From the NCBI GenBank assembly GCA_944320405.1, contig CALUHI010000043.1:1-38044 (forward strand): a stretch of 38,044 nucleotides of DNA, written 5' to 3'. Source of the stretch: an uncultured Eggerthellaceae bacterium (lineage in GTDB: Bacteria > Actinomycetota > Coriobacteriia > Coriobacteriales > Eggerthellaceae). Under the pieces are notes generated by a model. That model had not been told where the DNA came from and did not search any database. It saw nothing but the letters and a program-made list of their open reading frames with translations. Below, piece after piece: positions 25,522 through 32,934 of the stretch. How positions within the stretch are numbered: the first letter of the stretch is position 1; each line of letters opens with the position of its first letter. The translations under genes and the position numbers were made by a program.

Positions 25522-26211
25522 ATGGAGAGGATCATCAGCACCATAGACCTCGCGAAAGTGCCCACGGCGCAGCGTATCGTGGAGATGCTCGACGAGGCGA
25601 ACGTCCGCTATTCCATCAAGAAACTTCCTGCAGGATCACTCATCGGCTGGGACGACGAGCCCCAGCTCTACGCCTGTTTTCTTGCCGAAGGGCATATCGA
25701 GATCTTCGTCATCAGCAAAGACGGCCGGAAGAAGGTTGTCGACGAGATGGTGGAGCGAGGATTCTTCGGCTTTCAGGTGATTCGCGAAGGATGCCATCCT
25801 CACGCGACGGCACAGGCGATGCAGGACTCGACCATCATCACCATCCCAAAGGACTCCTTCTATCAAGCCCTTCACCGCAACGACGATTTCGCCGATTTGA
25901 TCGTGTGGTACCTCTACGAACTGCTGCATGCTAAAACCCAAGAGGTCGCCGCTCAGGCATTTTATTCAGTGCATCAACGAGTAGCCCTCTTCCTGCTAGA
26001 AATGACAGGAAACAGCGCCAACGAGGACGGTGGGGCAACCAAAGAAATCCATTTGGGAAACAGCCGCATCGCCGATATTCTCGGCGCGAGCAGAAACTCC
26101 GTCACCTCATCGCTTTCGCTCCTGCAGAAACAGGGAGCCATAGCCAAAAACCGCAATTCGATTACCGTGCTGCGTGCGGATATCCTGCGATCAATCGTGG
26201 GGACCTCATGA
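25522..26211 (+). CDS. CRP/FNR-family transcriptional regulator
   Basis: 229 residues from the ATG at 25522, with AAAGGGG upstream. The N-terminal cyclic-nucleotide-binding fold covers about 1-130 (LPAGSLIGWDDEPQLYACFLAEG, EMVERGFFGFQVI), a dimer helix about 130-165, and a C-terminal helix-turn-helix IHLGNSRIADILGASRNSVTSSLSLLQ. There are only two cysteines, so an FNR-type 4Fe-4S oxygen sensor is unlikely; it may sense a small molecule. It overlaps the MFS gene by 4 bp (ATGA) and is divergent from the DmsABC-like operon, which it probably controls. Confidence 0.88.
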   Translation: MERIISTIDLAKVPTAQRIVEMLDEANVRYSIKKLPAGSLIGWDDEPQLYACFLAEGHIEIFVISKDGRKKVVDEMVERGFFGFQVIREGCHPHATAQAMQDSTIITIPKDSFYQALHRNDDFADLIVWYLYELLHAKTQEVAAQAFYSVHQRVALFLLEMTGNSANEDGGATKEIHLGNSRIADILGASRNSVTSSLSLLQKQGAIAKNRNSITVLRADILRSIVGTS

Positions 26212-27455
26212 CGTCGAGCGTTCTCGCAAACGACAGAAGACGCTTCCTCAGCTATGTAGCATTATGCGCGTCGTCATTTTGCATGTACGGAGTGAACAAC
26301 GTGCTCATGGCGATAGCACCGACGTTCGTAACCGATCTGGGATACAGCATGGCGTTCGCTGGTTTGCAGGGCACGGTGTTCTTGGTAGCGGCAATAGCCA
26401 TCCGATTCGCCTTTACGCCTTTCTTTGGCATTTGGGGAAGCAAGCCTTTTCTCTTCTTTGGAGCAATCTCATTTTGCATCGCGACAGCGGTTATGCTATT
26501 TGTTCCCTCGTTCGAGTGGTTCATGATTGGAAGGATCGTTCAAGCCATCGGACTGGCGGTGTATTGGCCCTGCGCCTCCGAAGCTGTCATTGCGATCTCT
26601 CCGGAATCGAAAACTGGGCGGTATCTGGGGTTTTACCGCCTTATCACGAAGCTCTCACTCACCGTCGGCCCCGCTCTCGCATTCGGCGTGATGAACGCAC
26701 GCGGTTATGAGATGATCTTCGGATGCTTGGCAGCGCTTTCGATCTTGGCAGGACTGCTGATCTTGGCCGCTGTCCCTTCAGCAAATCAACCCCTCTCGAA
26801 AGGCGTCAGCGCTGACTCCCACACAAACGAGAAGGGCGTCAGCGAGCAAAGGCAGGGGCACCTGCATGATGCCAAACATGAAGAAAACCCCGTGACAGCA
26901 GATGCGAAAACGGTGTTTCTACTGCTCGCCACCACGGCAATTGGCTCACTAGGCTACGGAATCGTCATGACCTACTCGCCTTCGTTCATAGATTCCGTTA
27001 ATCCCAACTGGAACGAAGGATCGTTCCTTACGTTTTTTAGCCTGGGCTGCATCGTTGCAAGTCCCCTTGTGGGGATGATGACCGACAAGATTTCATGGCG
27101 GAAGCTGCTTCCCGCCTGCCTGCTGCTATTAAGCGTAGGGATAGGGGGCATCAGCATGCTTTCAACGAATGTGGTGCTGTTGATAGCTTCGGGCGTGATC
27201 GCAGGTCTGGGATCTTCGGGAGGCACCATCTGCATCTTGCAGGGCATCGCCCAAACAACGGAAGGACGTAAGCGCGCAACGTTGATCAGCCACCAGCAGA
27301 ACTGCGTGGATATCAGCATCGCTGCAGCGTCTGCTATCTTCGGATATCTTCTCGCCCTGCCTTTCGACGACAGCTGCGTGTTCTTCGGATGGGCAATCGT
27401 CTCTGGAATCATGGGAGCAGCAGTCGCCTGTATCCCAGCGGCAAGGAGGCGCTAA
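26208..27455 (+). CDS. MFS transporter coupled to the CRP-family regulator
   Basis: 415 residues, ATG at 26208 overlapping the regulator stop (ATGA), so translation is coupled. Twelve hydrophobic segments in two halves are separated by a long hydrophilic linker (about residues 190-240, rich in His, Glu, Lys and Gln). GRIVQAIGLAVYWPCASEAVIAISPESKTGRYLG is the typical MFS TM4-5 region, and GMMTDKISWRKLLP the loop 8-9 motif. It likely carries the substrate or product of the neighbouring reductase; this is inferred from the module layout. Confidence 0.88.
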   Translation: MTSSVLANDRRRFLSYVALCASSFCMYGVNNVLMAIAPTFVTDLGYSMAFAGLQGTVFLVAAIAIRFAFTPFFGIWGSKPFLFFGAISFCIATAVMLFVPSFEWFMIGRIVQAIGLAVYWPCASEAVIAISPESKTGRYLGFYRLITKLSLTVGPALAFGVMNARGYEMIFGCLAALSILAGLLILAAVPSANQPLSKGVSADSHTNEKGVSEQRQGHLHDAKHEENPVTADAKTVFLLLATTAIGSLGYGIVMTYSPSFIDSVNPNWNEGSFLTFFSLGCIVASPLVGMMTDKISWRKLLPACLLLLSVGIGGISMLSTNVVLLIASGVIAGLGSSGGTICILQGIAQTTEGRKRATLISHQQNCVDISIAAASAIFGYLLALPFDDSCVFFGWAIVSGIMGAAVACIPAARRR

Positions 27456-27468
27456 CTCCAGAACGCAA

Positions 27469-27498
27469 CGAGGGCGCCCGGTTTCCCGGGCGCCCTCG
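27469..27498. terminator. Terminator hairpin, copy 2 of an identical pair
   Basis: Identical to 21235-21264 over the stem, loop and preceding AACGCAA. It lies between the convergent MFS and rpmE genes, 14 bp after the MFS stop, and can serve both. Confidence 0.88.
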
Positions 27499-27530
27499 TA
27501 CTTTACGCATGCGCTATGCGCGGCTTGCTG

Positions 27531-27941
27531 CTATTCAGCAGCGGTCTCCTCAGCGGGAGCCTCAACGGCCTCGACCTCAGCCTTAGCGGCCTCGGCCTCA
27601 GCCTTCTTGGCGAACTCCTCGGCGCGCTTGGCCTTCTCGGCGGCCTTGGCTTCGCGCTCGGCCTTCTTGGCAGCCTCGCGCTCGGCGGCGGCAGCAGCCT
27701 TGGCGGCCTTCTTGGCAGCCTCGCGCTCGGCCACGCGCTCCTTGGCGCTGCCGAACTTGTCAGCAAAGCGCTGGACGCGTCCGCCGGTGTCGATCAGCTT
27801 CTGCGTGCCGGTGTAGAACGGATGGCAGGCGTTGCAGATGTCGATCTTCAGCTCGGACTTCGTCGAACGGGTGACGAAGGTGTTGCCGCAAGAGCACTTG
27901 ACGGTGCACTCGACGTATTCGGGATGGATCCCTTGCTTCAT
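27531..27941 (-). CDS. rpmE: 50S ribosomal protein L31 with long charged C-terminal extension
   Basis: 136 residues; ATG at 27941 after AAGGAGA. Residues 1-68 are standard L31: [20 protein letters not shown], zinc ligands Cys16, Cys18, Cys36 and Cys39, and [21 protein letters not shown]. The usual protein ends near residue 70; here about 68 further residues of Ala, Lys, Glu and Arg follow, predicted as a long charged helix ([17 protein letters not shown]-type), ending in acidic AEETAAE. This is the zinc-containing form. It has its own promoter and a structured leader. Confidence 0.95.
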   Translation of the reverse strand: MKQGIHPEYVECTVKCSCGNTFVTRSTKSELKIDICNACHPFYTGTQKLIDTGGRVQRFADKFGSAKERVAEREAAKKAAKAAAAAEREAAKKAEREAKAAEKAKRAEEFAKKAEAEAAKAEVEAVEAPAEETAAE

Positions 27942-27961
27942 GATGGTTCTCCTTTACAGGC

Positions 27962-28025
27962 GCCTTGGTTTCCGACCAAGGCAAGACAAGCTTGTCTATT
28001 GTAGCGCCCCACTACCGAAAGTAAA
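27962..28025 (-). promoter_or_regulatory. Promoter and structured leader of rpmE
   Basis: On minus: -35 TTTACT (28025-28020), 16-bp spacer, -10 TACAAT (28003-27998). Immediately after comes the 14-bp perfect palindrome AGACAAGCTTGTCT (27997-27984), around the start point, and then a hairpin GCCTTGGT/ACCAAGGC (27982-27962) 20 bases before the start codon. L31 leaders that bind their own protein are known in several phyla; this one could be such a leader, or the palindrome an operator. Confidence 0.65.
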
Positions 28026-28119
28026 GAACCAACCTGCATCCCTTCGCGATTTTTGCACAGCAGTCTTTCGAAGCCGCTGCGAACCGTCGTCTCTTCGCAA
28101 ACTGCCCGGAGGAAAACGT

Positions 28120-29025
28120 CTAATCCAGCATCGAGTCATCGATTGGCAGGTTGTACGTCGTTGCTATGGCACGAAGGCCTTCGTCCGGGATCTCGATCGG
28201 CTCCACTCCCAGGGTACGCGCTGCCGCTTGCGCCTTCAGCCACACGCCAGCCGCCTTCTCTACCGCATGCACGATGCCGAACGCCTCATCGAACGTCGGC
28301 GCGCTCGCGAACATGCCATGCTGCGCCCAGACGCACGCACTGCGTCCGATCATGGCATCTGCCGTTGCGCGGGCGATGTCGGTGCCGCCGGGTACCATCC
28401 ATGGCAGCGCGGCAACGCCCTTCGGCACCGCGATGATGCATTCGGTCATCGCCTTCCAAAGCGCCCGTGTGAATGCGCGCGCGTCGGCGGGCAGCACGCC
28501 CGTCATCGCTACGACGTTGTCGGGGTGCGCATGATAGAGAACGCGATCCGCCCCGATGGTGACGTCCTTGCGCACCGCGTGCACCATCAGGTGGCTTGGA
28601 AGCTCGCTGGTGGGCACGCCGCCGCCCTTGAACCCCCACACGATGCGCCAGGCGGCGCCCTGGTCGTCAACCTCCACGATGCCGATGTTCGAAACCGGGT
28701 CGAGGGGCACATTGCGCATGAACGAGCCCGCCGCCGTCACCAGGAACTTCTCGCCCGCAAGGTTGATCAGCGGAGACGCCAGCGGAACCCAGCTTGACGG
28801 TGTGTCGTAGAAAAACCCTTTGCACGACTGCACATCCTCGGGTGACATGCGATAGCTGGCGTTGCCGCCGTTGCGCTCGTGCCACCCCTGTTGCCAGCCG
28901 TCCTCGCACATGCGCACGAACTGCTTCACGAACGCCTGCTGCTCCACTGCCACGCCCGAAACGGCGCCCTTCGCCGCCGATACGCCCTTGTCGAGCACTT
29001 CTTGCGCGCTATCGAAAAAGCCCAT
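28120..29025 (-). CDS. rhaD: Rhamnulose-1-phosphate aldolase with N-terminal extension
   Basis: 301 residues from the ATG at 29025 (AAAGGGGGAG upstream). Matches RhaD along its length: WHERNGGNAS (phosphate site), PTSELPSH with Glu141, YHAHPDN with zinc ligands His165 and His167, LWKAMTECI with Glu195, PWMVPGGTDI and AQHGMFASAPTFDEAFG with His236. It would split L-rhamnulose 1-phosphate into DHAP and L-lactaldehyde. Compared with the E. coli enzyme it has about 24 extra N-terminal residues (MGFFDSAQEVLDKGVSAAKG), an amphipathic helix. No rhamnose isomerase, kinase or transporter is nearby, so another aldol substrate is possible. Confidence 0.85.
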   Translation of the reverse strand: MGFFDSAQEVLDKGVSAAKGAVSGVAVEQQAFVKQFVRMCEDGWQQGWHERNGGNASYRMSPEDVQSCKGFFYDTPSSWVPLASPLINLAGEKFLVTAAGSFMRNVPLDPVSNIGIVEVDDQGAAWRIVWGFKGGGVPTSELPSHLMVHAVRKDVTIGADRVLYHAHPDNVVAMTGVLPADARAFTRALWKAMTECIIAVPKGVAALPWMVPGGTDIARATADAMIGRSACVWAQHGMFASAPTFDEAFGIVHAVEKAAGVWLKAQAAARTLGVEPIEIPDEGLRAIATTYNLPIDDSMLD

Positions 29026-29059
29026 GGCTCCCCCTTTCATCGCTTGCGCAAAGTATAAA

Positions 29060-29085
29060 GGCCGCCGAACCTAAGTCCGGCGGCC
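29060..29085 (-). terminator. Terminator of the desulfoferrodoxin gene
   Basis: GGCCGCCG/CGGCGGCC stem (29060-29067 with 29078-29085), 37 bp beyond the stop at 29122, followed on minus by CTTTATACTTT. Confidence 0.8.
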
Positions 29086-29121
29086 CCGCAAAGGTGAAAC
29101 CGTATTGTTTTCGTACAGAAA

Positions 29122-29502
29122 CTAAATCTCGGCAACCCAAAGACCGTGAAGGTTGCAGTATTCATAGACCTTCAACGCCTTGTCGCCAGCGGCAACCGCG
29201 AAGTCGGCCTTGGGCTCGTCGGTGGCAGAGAGCTGCGCCACCTGATAGCCCTTCTCGGTGACCAGCACGATGAAGGCAATCAGATGCTCTTCGGTCATCG
29301 GATGCAGGGTGGAGCCAACCTCCACATGCACGTTGGAGCCGTCAACGGTCACCACGGGAACGTGCTTCTCGGTAGCAGCGTCGGTGGTGTTGGCAACAAG
29401 TTCGGTCATCTTCTCGCCGCAGCACATCAGCGGAACACCGGCATCCCACGGCTTGATGGCGACATTGCCGCAGTGCAGGCACTTGTAGAACGTGACATCC
29501 AT
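29122..29502 (-). CDS. dfx: Desulfoferrodoxin (superoxide reductase)
   Basis: 126 residues, ATG at 29502. The N-terminal desulforedoxin domain has Cys8-x-x-Cys11 and Cys27-Cys28 for a rubredoxin-like iron. The C-terminal superoxide reductase domain has EKHVP (Glu45, Lys46, His47), LHPMTEEH (His67, His73) and CNLHG (Cys116, His119), i.e. all ligands of the Fe(His)4Cys centre plus the catalytic Lys. It reduces superoxide to hydrogen peroxide in the cytoplasm without making oxygen, a defence typical of strict anaerobes. It is monocistronic. Confidence 0.95.
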   Translation of the reverse strand: MDVTFYKCLHCGNVAIKPWDAGVPLMCCGEKMTELVANTTDAATEKHVPVVTVDGSNVHVEVGSTLHPMTEEHLIAFIVLVTEKGYQVAQLSATDEPKADFAVAAGDKALKVYEYCNLHGLWVAEI

Positions 29503-29619
29503 GAGGAACCCCTCTTCTCTTGGCGCGCAGCGGGCACAGCGTCCGCCGCATCGCGTCTATCATACAACGTCGGAAACGGAAGGAGCGCGTCGCACCCGCC
29601 CGTTTCGATGCTGTAAATG

Positions 29620-30453
29620 TTACTCGTTTTGTGCCAATTCAGGAAGCCCCTGTTGCGGCTTCTTCATGCGAACGGCATAGATCAGCACGCAAGCGCCCAC
29701 GACGATCAACGGCACAGAGAGCAGTTGCCCCATGGTGAGCCATCCGCCCCACAGATACCCCAGCTGCGCGTCGGGCTCGCGAACGAACTCCACAAGGAAC
29801 CGAAACGCCCCGTACATGACAAGGAAGATGCCCAAAAACGTGCCGCGCGGCCGCGGCGGAAGCTTGCGCGACAGCGCGAACAGCACGCAGAAAATGACGA
29901 TGCCCTCCAGCACGGCCTCGTAGAGCTGGGAAGGATGCCGCGGAAAGTTGCCCGCCGCGCCTCCGAACACCACGCCCCACGGCAGGTCGGTGGGAGCGCC
30001 CCACAGCTCGCCGTTGACGAAGTTCGCCAGACGCCCGAAGAAAAGCCCCAGCGGCGCGGCAACGCACCCCAAGTCCGCCAGCGTAAGATACGGGATGCCC
30101 GTGAACTTGGCCGCTACGATGCCGGAAAGCAGTGCGCCGATGAGCCCGCCATGGAAGCTCATGCCGCCGTGGTTGAGCGCGAAGATCTCAAGCGGGTTCT
30201 GAAGGTAGGCCCCGTTACCGTAGAACAGCACGTACCCCAAGCGGCCACCCACGATAATGCCGATGATCGCGCATACCATGATGGTGAGCAGCGCGTCTTC
30301 GTTCACGCGCACGCGCCACCGCTTGGCAAGGCGCCAGACGACCAGCGCTGCGCAGATGAATCCCAATACGTAGGCGATACCGTACCAGCGCACCGTCACC
30401 GGCCCGAGTGTAAACGCCACCGGATCCAGGCTTTGGAAAATGTCGTTGAGCAT
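29620..30453 (-). CDS. lgt: Prolipoprotein diacylglyceryl transferase
   Basis: 277 residues, ATG at 30453. Seven membrane segments; RWYGIAYVLGF, GGRLGYVLFY, HGGMSFHGGLIG, the Lgt signature GRLANFVNGELWG and RHPSQLYEA are all present, the last two including the conserved Arg, Asn and His. The enzyme transfers diacylglycerol from phosphatidylglycerol to the lipobox cysteine of prolipoproteins, such as the C45-type protein in this window. The length is normal. Confidence 0.97.
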   Translation of the reverse strand: MLNDIFQSLDPVAFTLGPVTVRWYGIAYVLGFICAALVVWRLAKRWRVRVNEDALLTIMVCAIIGIIVGGRLGYVLFYGNGAYLQNPLEIFALNHGGMSFHGGLIGALLSGIVAAKFTGIPYLTLADLGCVAAPLGLFFGRLANFVNGELWGAPTDLPWGVVFGGAAGNFPRHPSQLYEAVLEGIVIFCVLFALSRKLPPRPRGTFLGIFLVMYGAFRFLVEFVREPDAQLGYLWGGWLTMGQLLSVPLIVVGACVLIYAVRMKKPQQGLPELAQNE

Positions 30454-30478
30454 GAAAAAGCGTCCCTTACGTCAAAAC

Positions 30479-30504
30479 GAGCCGTCGGCATTTGCCGGCG
30501 GCTC
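30479..30504 (-). terminator. Terminator of the zinc-ribbon gene, ahead of lgt
   Basis: GAGCCGTCGGCA/TGCCGGCGGCTC hairpin with one G-T pair, followed on minus by GTTTTG; it lies between the zinc-ribbon gene and lgt. Confidence 0.75.
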
Positions 30505-30519
30505 GCAAAAACCGTTTGC

Positions 30520-30735
30520 CTAGCGGCCCATCATGCCGGCATCGACTTCGATGGCGGCGAAGCGCACCTCCTCGCGCAGTTGAAGGGGTATGCGCTGCAG
30601 CGTGGACACCGAAGCGCCGCACGTTGGGCACGTGAGCGTGAAGAGCGCGAGGTCGGACCGCACCACAAGCATGGTGTCGTAGCGACACACGTCAAGATCG
30701 GAGGCCCCGCAGGCGGGACAGGCGACCTTGCCCAT
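30520..30735 (-). CDS. Small zinc-ribbon protein of unknown function
   Basis: 71 residues from the ATG at 30735; the frame is open to 30807 but a TACAAT -10 element lies inside that stretch (30786-30781), so the shorter form is preferred. CPACGASDLDVC and CPTCGAS form two CxxC knuckles, a likely zinc ribbon. The C-terminal half (QLREEVRFAAIEVDAG) is unremarkable. No function is recognised; it stands as a single gene between terminators. Confidence 0.65.
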   Translation of the reverse strand: MGKVACPACGASDLDVCRYDTMLVVRSDLALFTLTCPTCGASVSTLQRIPLQLREEVRFAAIEVDAGMMGR

Positions 30736-30780
30736 ACGCTTCACCCCCTTCACGCGCCGAAAACCGGCTTCATTGCGCTC

Positions 30781-30786
30781 ATTGTA
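30781..30786 (-). promoter_or_regulatory. -10 element TACAAT of the zinc-ribbon gene
   Basis: TACAAT on minus (30786-30781), 46 bp before the chosen start; the -35 is weak and falls inside the upstream terminator hairpin. Confidence 0.45.
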
Positions 30787-30789
30787 GCA

Positions 30790-30835
30790 GAAGGGCGCCA
30801 CACGCAAGCTTCTGTGCTCGCATGCGGCGCCCTTC
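30790..30835 (-). terminator. Terminator of the NSS transporter gene
   Basis: GAAGGGCGCC/GGCGCCCTTC (10-bp stem) with an inner CGCA/TGCG pairing. It lies 30 bp after the transporter stop codon (30865). Confidence 0.7.
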
Positions 30836-30864
30836 CGAAAGGAATCTCGTTGGCTCTAAGGCCG

Positions 30865-32325
30865 TCAGGCAAGCCCTAACCAGGCAGTTACCTTGGGAGC
30901 ATAGCCCATCACGAAGATGATGATGATAAGCACCGGAATGCCGTACTTCACCCACAGGCGCGTTTTCGCGGGGAACTTCACACCCTTGCCGGCGTCAGCT
31001 TCGGCAAGGAACTTGTCCCAACCCCAACCGTAGCGGCAGGTGCAGAACAGCACGAACACCAGCGAGCCCAACGGCAGCATGTTGTTGGAAACGATGAAGT
31101 CCTCAAGCGTCTGGATGTCGCCGATGCCGGGGACCACGATGTCGGACCACACATTGAAGCCCAGCGCGCAGGGCAGGCTGAGCACGATCACCAGAATGCC
31201 GTTGAAGATGACGGCGCGCAGACGCGACATGCCCCATTTGTCCATGGAGAAGCTGATCAGGTTCTCAAACACCGCGATGACCGTGGACAGCGCCGCGAAG
31301 CTCATGAACACGAAGAACAGTGCGCCCCACACGTTGCCCAAAGGCATCTGACCGAACACCACAGGCAGCGTGGCGAACACCAACGACGGGCCCGAATCGG
31401 GCGTAATGCCGTACGCGAAGCATGCAGGGAAGATGATCAAGCCCGCAAGGATGGCCACCAGGGTGTTCAATGCGGTCACGTTGATTGCCTCGCCCGTGAG
31501 GCTGCGCTCGCGGTCGACCTTCGAGCCGAAGATCTCCATGGCAGCGATGCCCAGCGACAAGCTGAAGAACGCCTGGCCCATGGCGGCATACACTGCCTCG
31601 CCAAACGTCGCCCACCCGCCGGCAAACATGCGGCTGAAGTCGGGCACCAGGTAGAAGGCGATGCCTTCGCCCGCCCCTGGCAGCGTCATAGCGCGAATGC
31701 ACAGCGCGATCATTGCGACAAACAGGATGGCCATCATCCATTTGGTGATGCGTTCAACGCCCTTCTGCAAGCCCATGGCGCAGATGATGAAGCCGATGAA
31801 CACCGCAACCAGCATCCACGCGATCACCTCGCCCGGGCTGGCAAGCATGGCGCTGAACGCCGCACCCGTGGTCTCGGCGGATGCGCCATCGAACATGCCC
31901 GACGCCATCTTCGGGATGTAGGCAACCATCCAGCCCGCCACGGTGGTGTAGAACATCATGAGGATCATGCAGCCGATGTATCCCCACCAGCTGAACCAGT
32001 GGAACCGGCGCTTGGGCTCAAGGATGTCGAACGCCTGCGCGCAGCTCTTCTGGCTGGCGCGACCCACGGCAAACTCCATGACCATGACCGGCAGACCAAG
32101 GATGACCAGGAAGATCAGATACAGCAGCACGAACGCGCCGCCGCCGTATTCGCCGGTGATGTAGGGGAAACGCCACACGTTTCCCAAGCCGATGGCGCAG
32201 CCTGCCGCCACCAGAATGAAGCCTATGCGCGAGGCGAAATGCTCGCGCTTTGCGGGCGCCGCGGACGAGGATGATCCAGCGCTCGAGGCAGCGGAGCCCT
32301 GCGAGCCGTTCTGACCGGTTGCCAT
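30865..32325 (-). CDS. Sodium-dependent transporter (NSS/SNF family)
   Basis: 486 residues, ATG at 32325 with AAGGAAAT upstream. A polar Ser/Ala-rich N-terminal tail (1-30) precedes SRIGFILVAAGCAIGLGNVWRFPY, the TM1 sodium- and substrate-binding signature of neurotransmitter:sodium symporters. About twelve segments follow, including GGGAFVLLYL (TM2) and FFSLSLGIAAMEIFGS (TM6). Bacterial members import amino acids such as leucine, tryptophan or tyrosine with sodium. It has its own promoter and a 140-bp leader. Confidence 0.93.
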   Translation of the reverse strand: MATGQNGSQGSAASSAGSSSSAAPAKREHFASRIGFILVAAGCAIGLGNVWRFPYITGEYGGGAFVLLYLIFLVILGLPVMVMEFAVGRASQKSCAQAFDILEPKRRFHWFSWWGYIGCMILMMFYTTVAGWMVAYIPKMASGMFDGASAETTGAAFSAMLASPGEVIAWMLVAVFIGFIICAMGLQKGVERITKWMMAILFVAMIALCIRAMTLPGAGEGIAFYLVPDFSRMFAGGWATFGEAVYAAMGQAFFSLSLGIAAMEIFGSKVDRERSLTGEAINVTALNTLVAILAGLIIFPACFAYGITPDSGPSLVFATLPVVFGQMPLGNVWGALFFVFMSFAALSTVIAVFENLISFSMDKWGMSRLRAVIFNGILVIVLSLPCALGFNVWSDIVVPGIGDIQTLEDFIVSNNMLPLGSLVFVLFCTCRYGWGWDKFLAEADAGKGVKFPAKTRLWVKYGIPVLIIIIFVMGYAPKVTAWLGLA

Positions 32326-32375
32326 GATTTCCTTCTTTCTAGCGCAGGCGCATCGGGACGTTGCCGCGCAGTCGC

Positions 32376-32495
32376 GTCGGAGCGCCTCAAGCTCCGACGA
32401 TTTGTTTCCGACGATCCGCCGAGCGCAATCCGGCCAGACGTCGGGCGCGTTTCGACAGCCTGAGAGATTGTAGTCGAGCGCACGCCGCCCGTGAA
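32376..32495 (-). promoter_or_regulatory. Promoter and leader hairpin of the NSS transporter
   Basis: On minus: -35 TTCACG (32495-32490), 17-bp spacer, -10 TACAAT (32472-32467). The leader contains a hairpin GTCGGAGC/GCTCCGAC (32398-32376). A CTCTCAGGC near the start of the transcript recalls a glycine riboswitch piece, but the aptamer is absent. Confidence 0.55.
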
Positions 32496-32510
32496 GAGGA
32501 AATCAAGAAA

Positions 32511-32541
32511 GAGAGCGATGCCGACGTCAGCCCTCGCTCTC
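32511..32541 (-). terminator. Terminator overlapping the end of small protein gene 1
   Basis: GAGAGCGA/TCGCTCTC arms (32511-32518 and 32534-32541); on minus it is followed by CTTTCTTGATTTCC. It covers the stop codon at 32527-32529. Confidence 0.65.
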
Positions 32542-32721
32542 GTCCACCGCGAAGCGCCGCAAGTCGACACCGAGGCGCTCGGCGATGCGACAAAGCTCGT
32601 GCCCCGAAGCGCACTCGATGTCGGCAACGTCGAGCAGCGCCGCCGGGAACCCCGAGAATGCAGCCGTGCCGCAGTAGTCCAGCAGGTACGCGCGCAGGGC
32701 GTCGATGTCTATGAGAGCCAT
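32527..32721 (-). CDS. Small protein 1 of a paralogous pair (64 aa), unknown function
   Basis: 64 residues, start ATG at 32721. It shares MALIDIDALRAYLLDYCGTA, then FSGFPAALLDVADIE, and a DLRRF-containing end with the 60-residue protein at 33425-33607. The frame is open to an ATG at 32826 that has an excellent AAGGAGG site; however, the paralogue's upstream region keeps the GAGGGGG site before the inner ATG but is out of frame further up, so the inner start is preferred. The sequence is helical and leucine-rich, with no membrane segment. No family is recognised. Confidence 0.65.
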   Translation of the reverse strand: MALIDIDALRAYLLDYCGTAAFSGFPAALLDVADIECASGHELCRIAERLGVDLRRFAVDESEG

Positions 32722-32791
32722 TGCCCTCACCCCCTCACCTCCATGCTGACGAGCAAATAGGCCTTTTTCCGTGGACCGTCCACGCAGATCG

Positions 32792-32886
32792 CCAGTCGCC
32801 CCATTGACTGCATGATGGTTCGACATGGGTTTCGACCTCCTTTGGTTCGGTTCTGCAGCGTTCAGCGTTGAGCGGCCAAGCGCCCC
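32792..32886 (-). repeat. Duplicated leader, copy 1
   Basis: About 95 bp similar (roughly 80 percent by eye) to 37040-37133. Both contain AAGGAGGTCGAAACCC followed by a start region that would encode M/L-x-NHHAxNxAT. Here an ATG (32826) and there a TTG (37074) follow. It looks like a shared 5' region copied to two different genes. Confidence 0.75.
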
Positions 32887-32934
32887 ATGAGCCTCGCACT
32901 CATCAAGAATGTATTCGCTTCCTTCGAGTTCGCC

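Noticed and set aside
25245-25565. Upstream extension of the DmsA-like protein by 107 residues
   Set aside because: The extension precedes a proper Tat signal and a strong ribosome site at 25244, and it overlaps the divergent regulator start.
32440-32470. Glycine riboswitch upstream of the NSS transporter (CTCTCAGGC on minus)
   Set aside because: Only this short string matches; the conserved aptamer core is absent, and the upstream sequence is a terminator hairpin of the previous gene.
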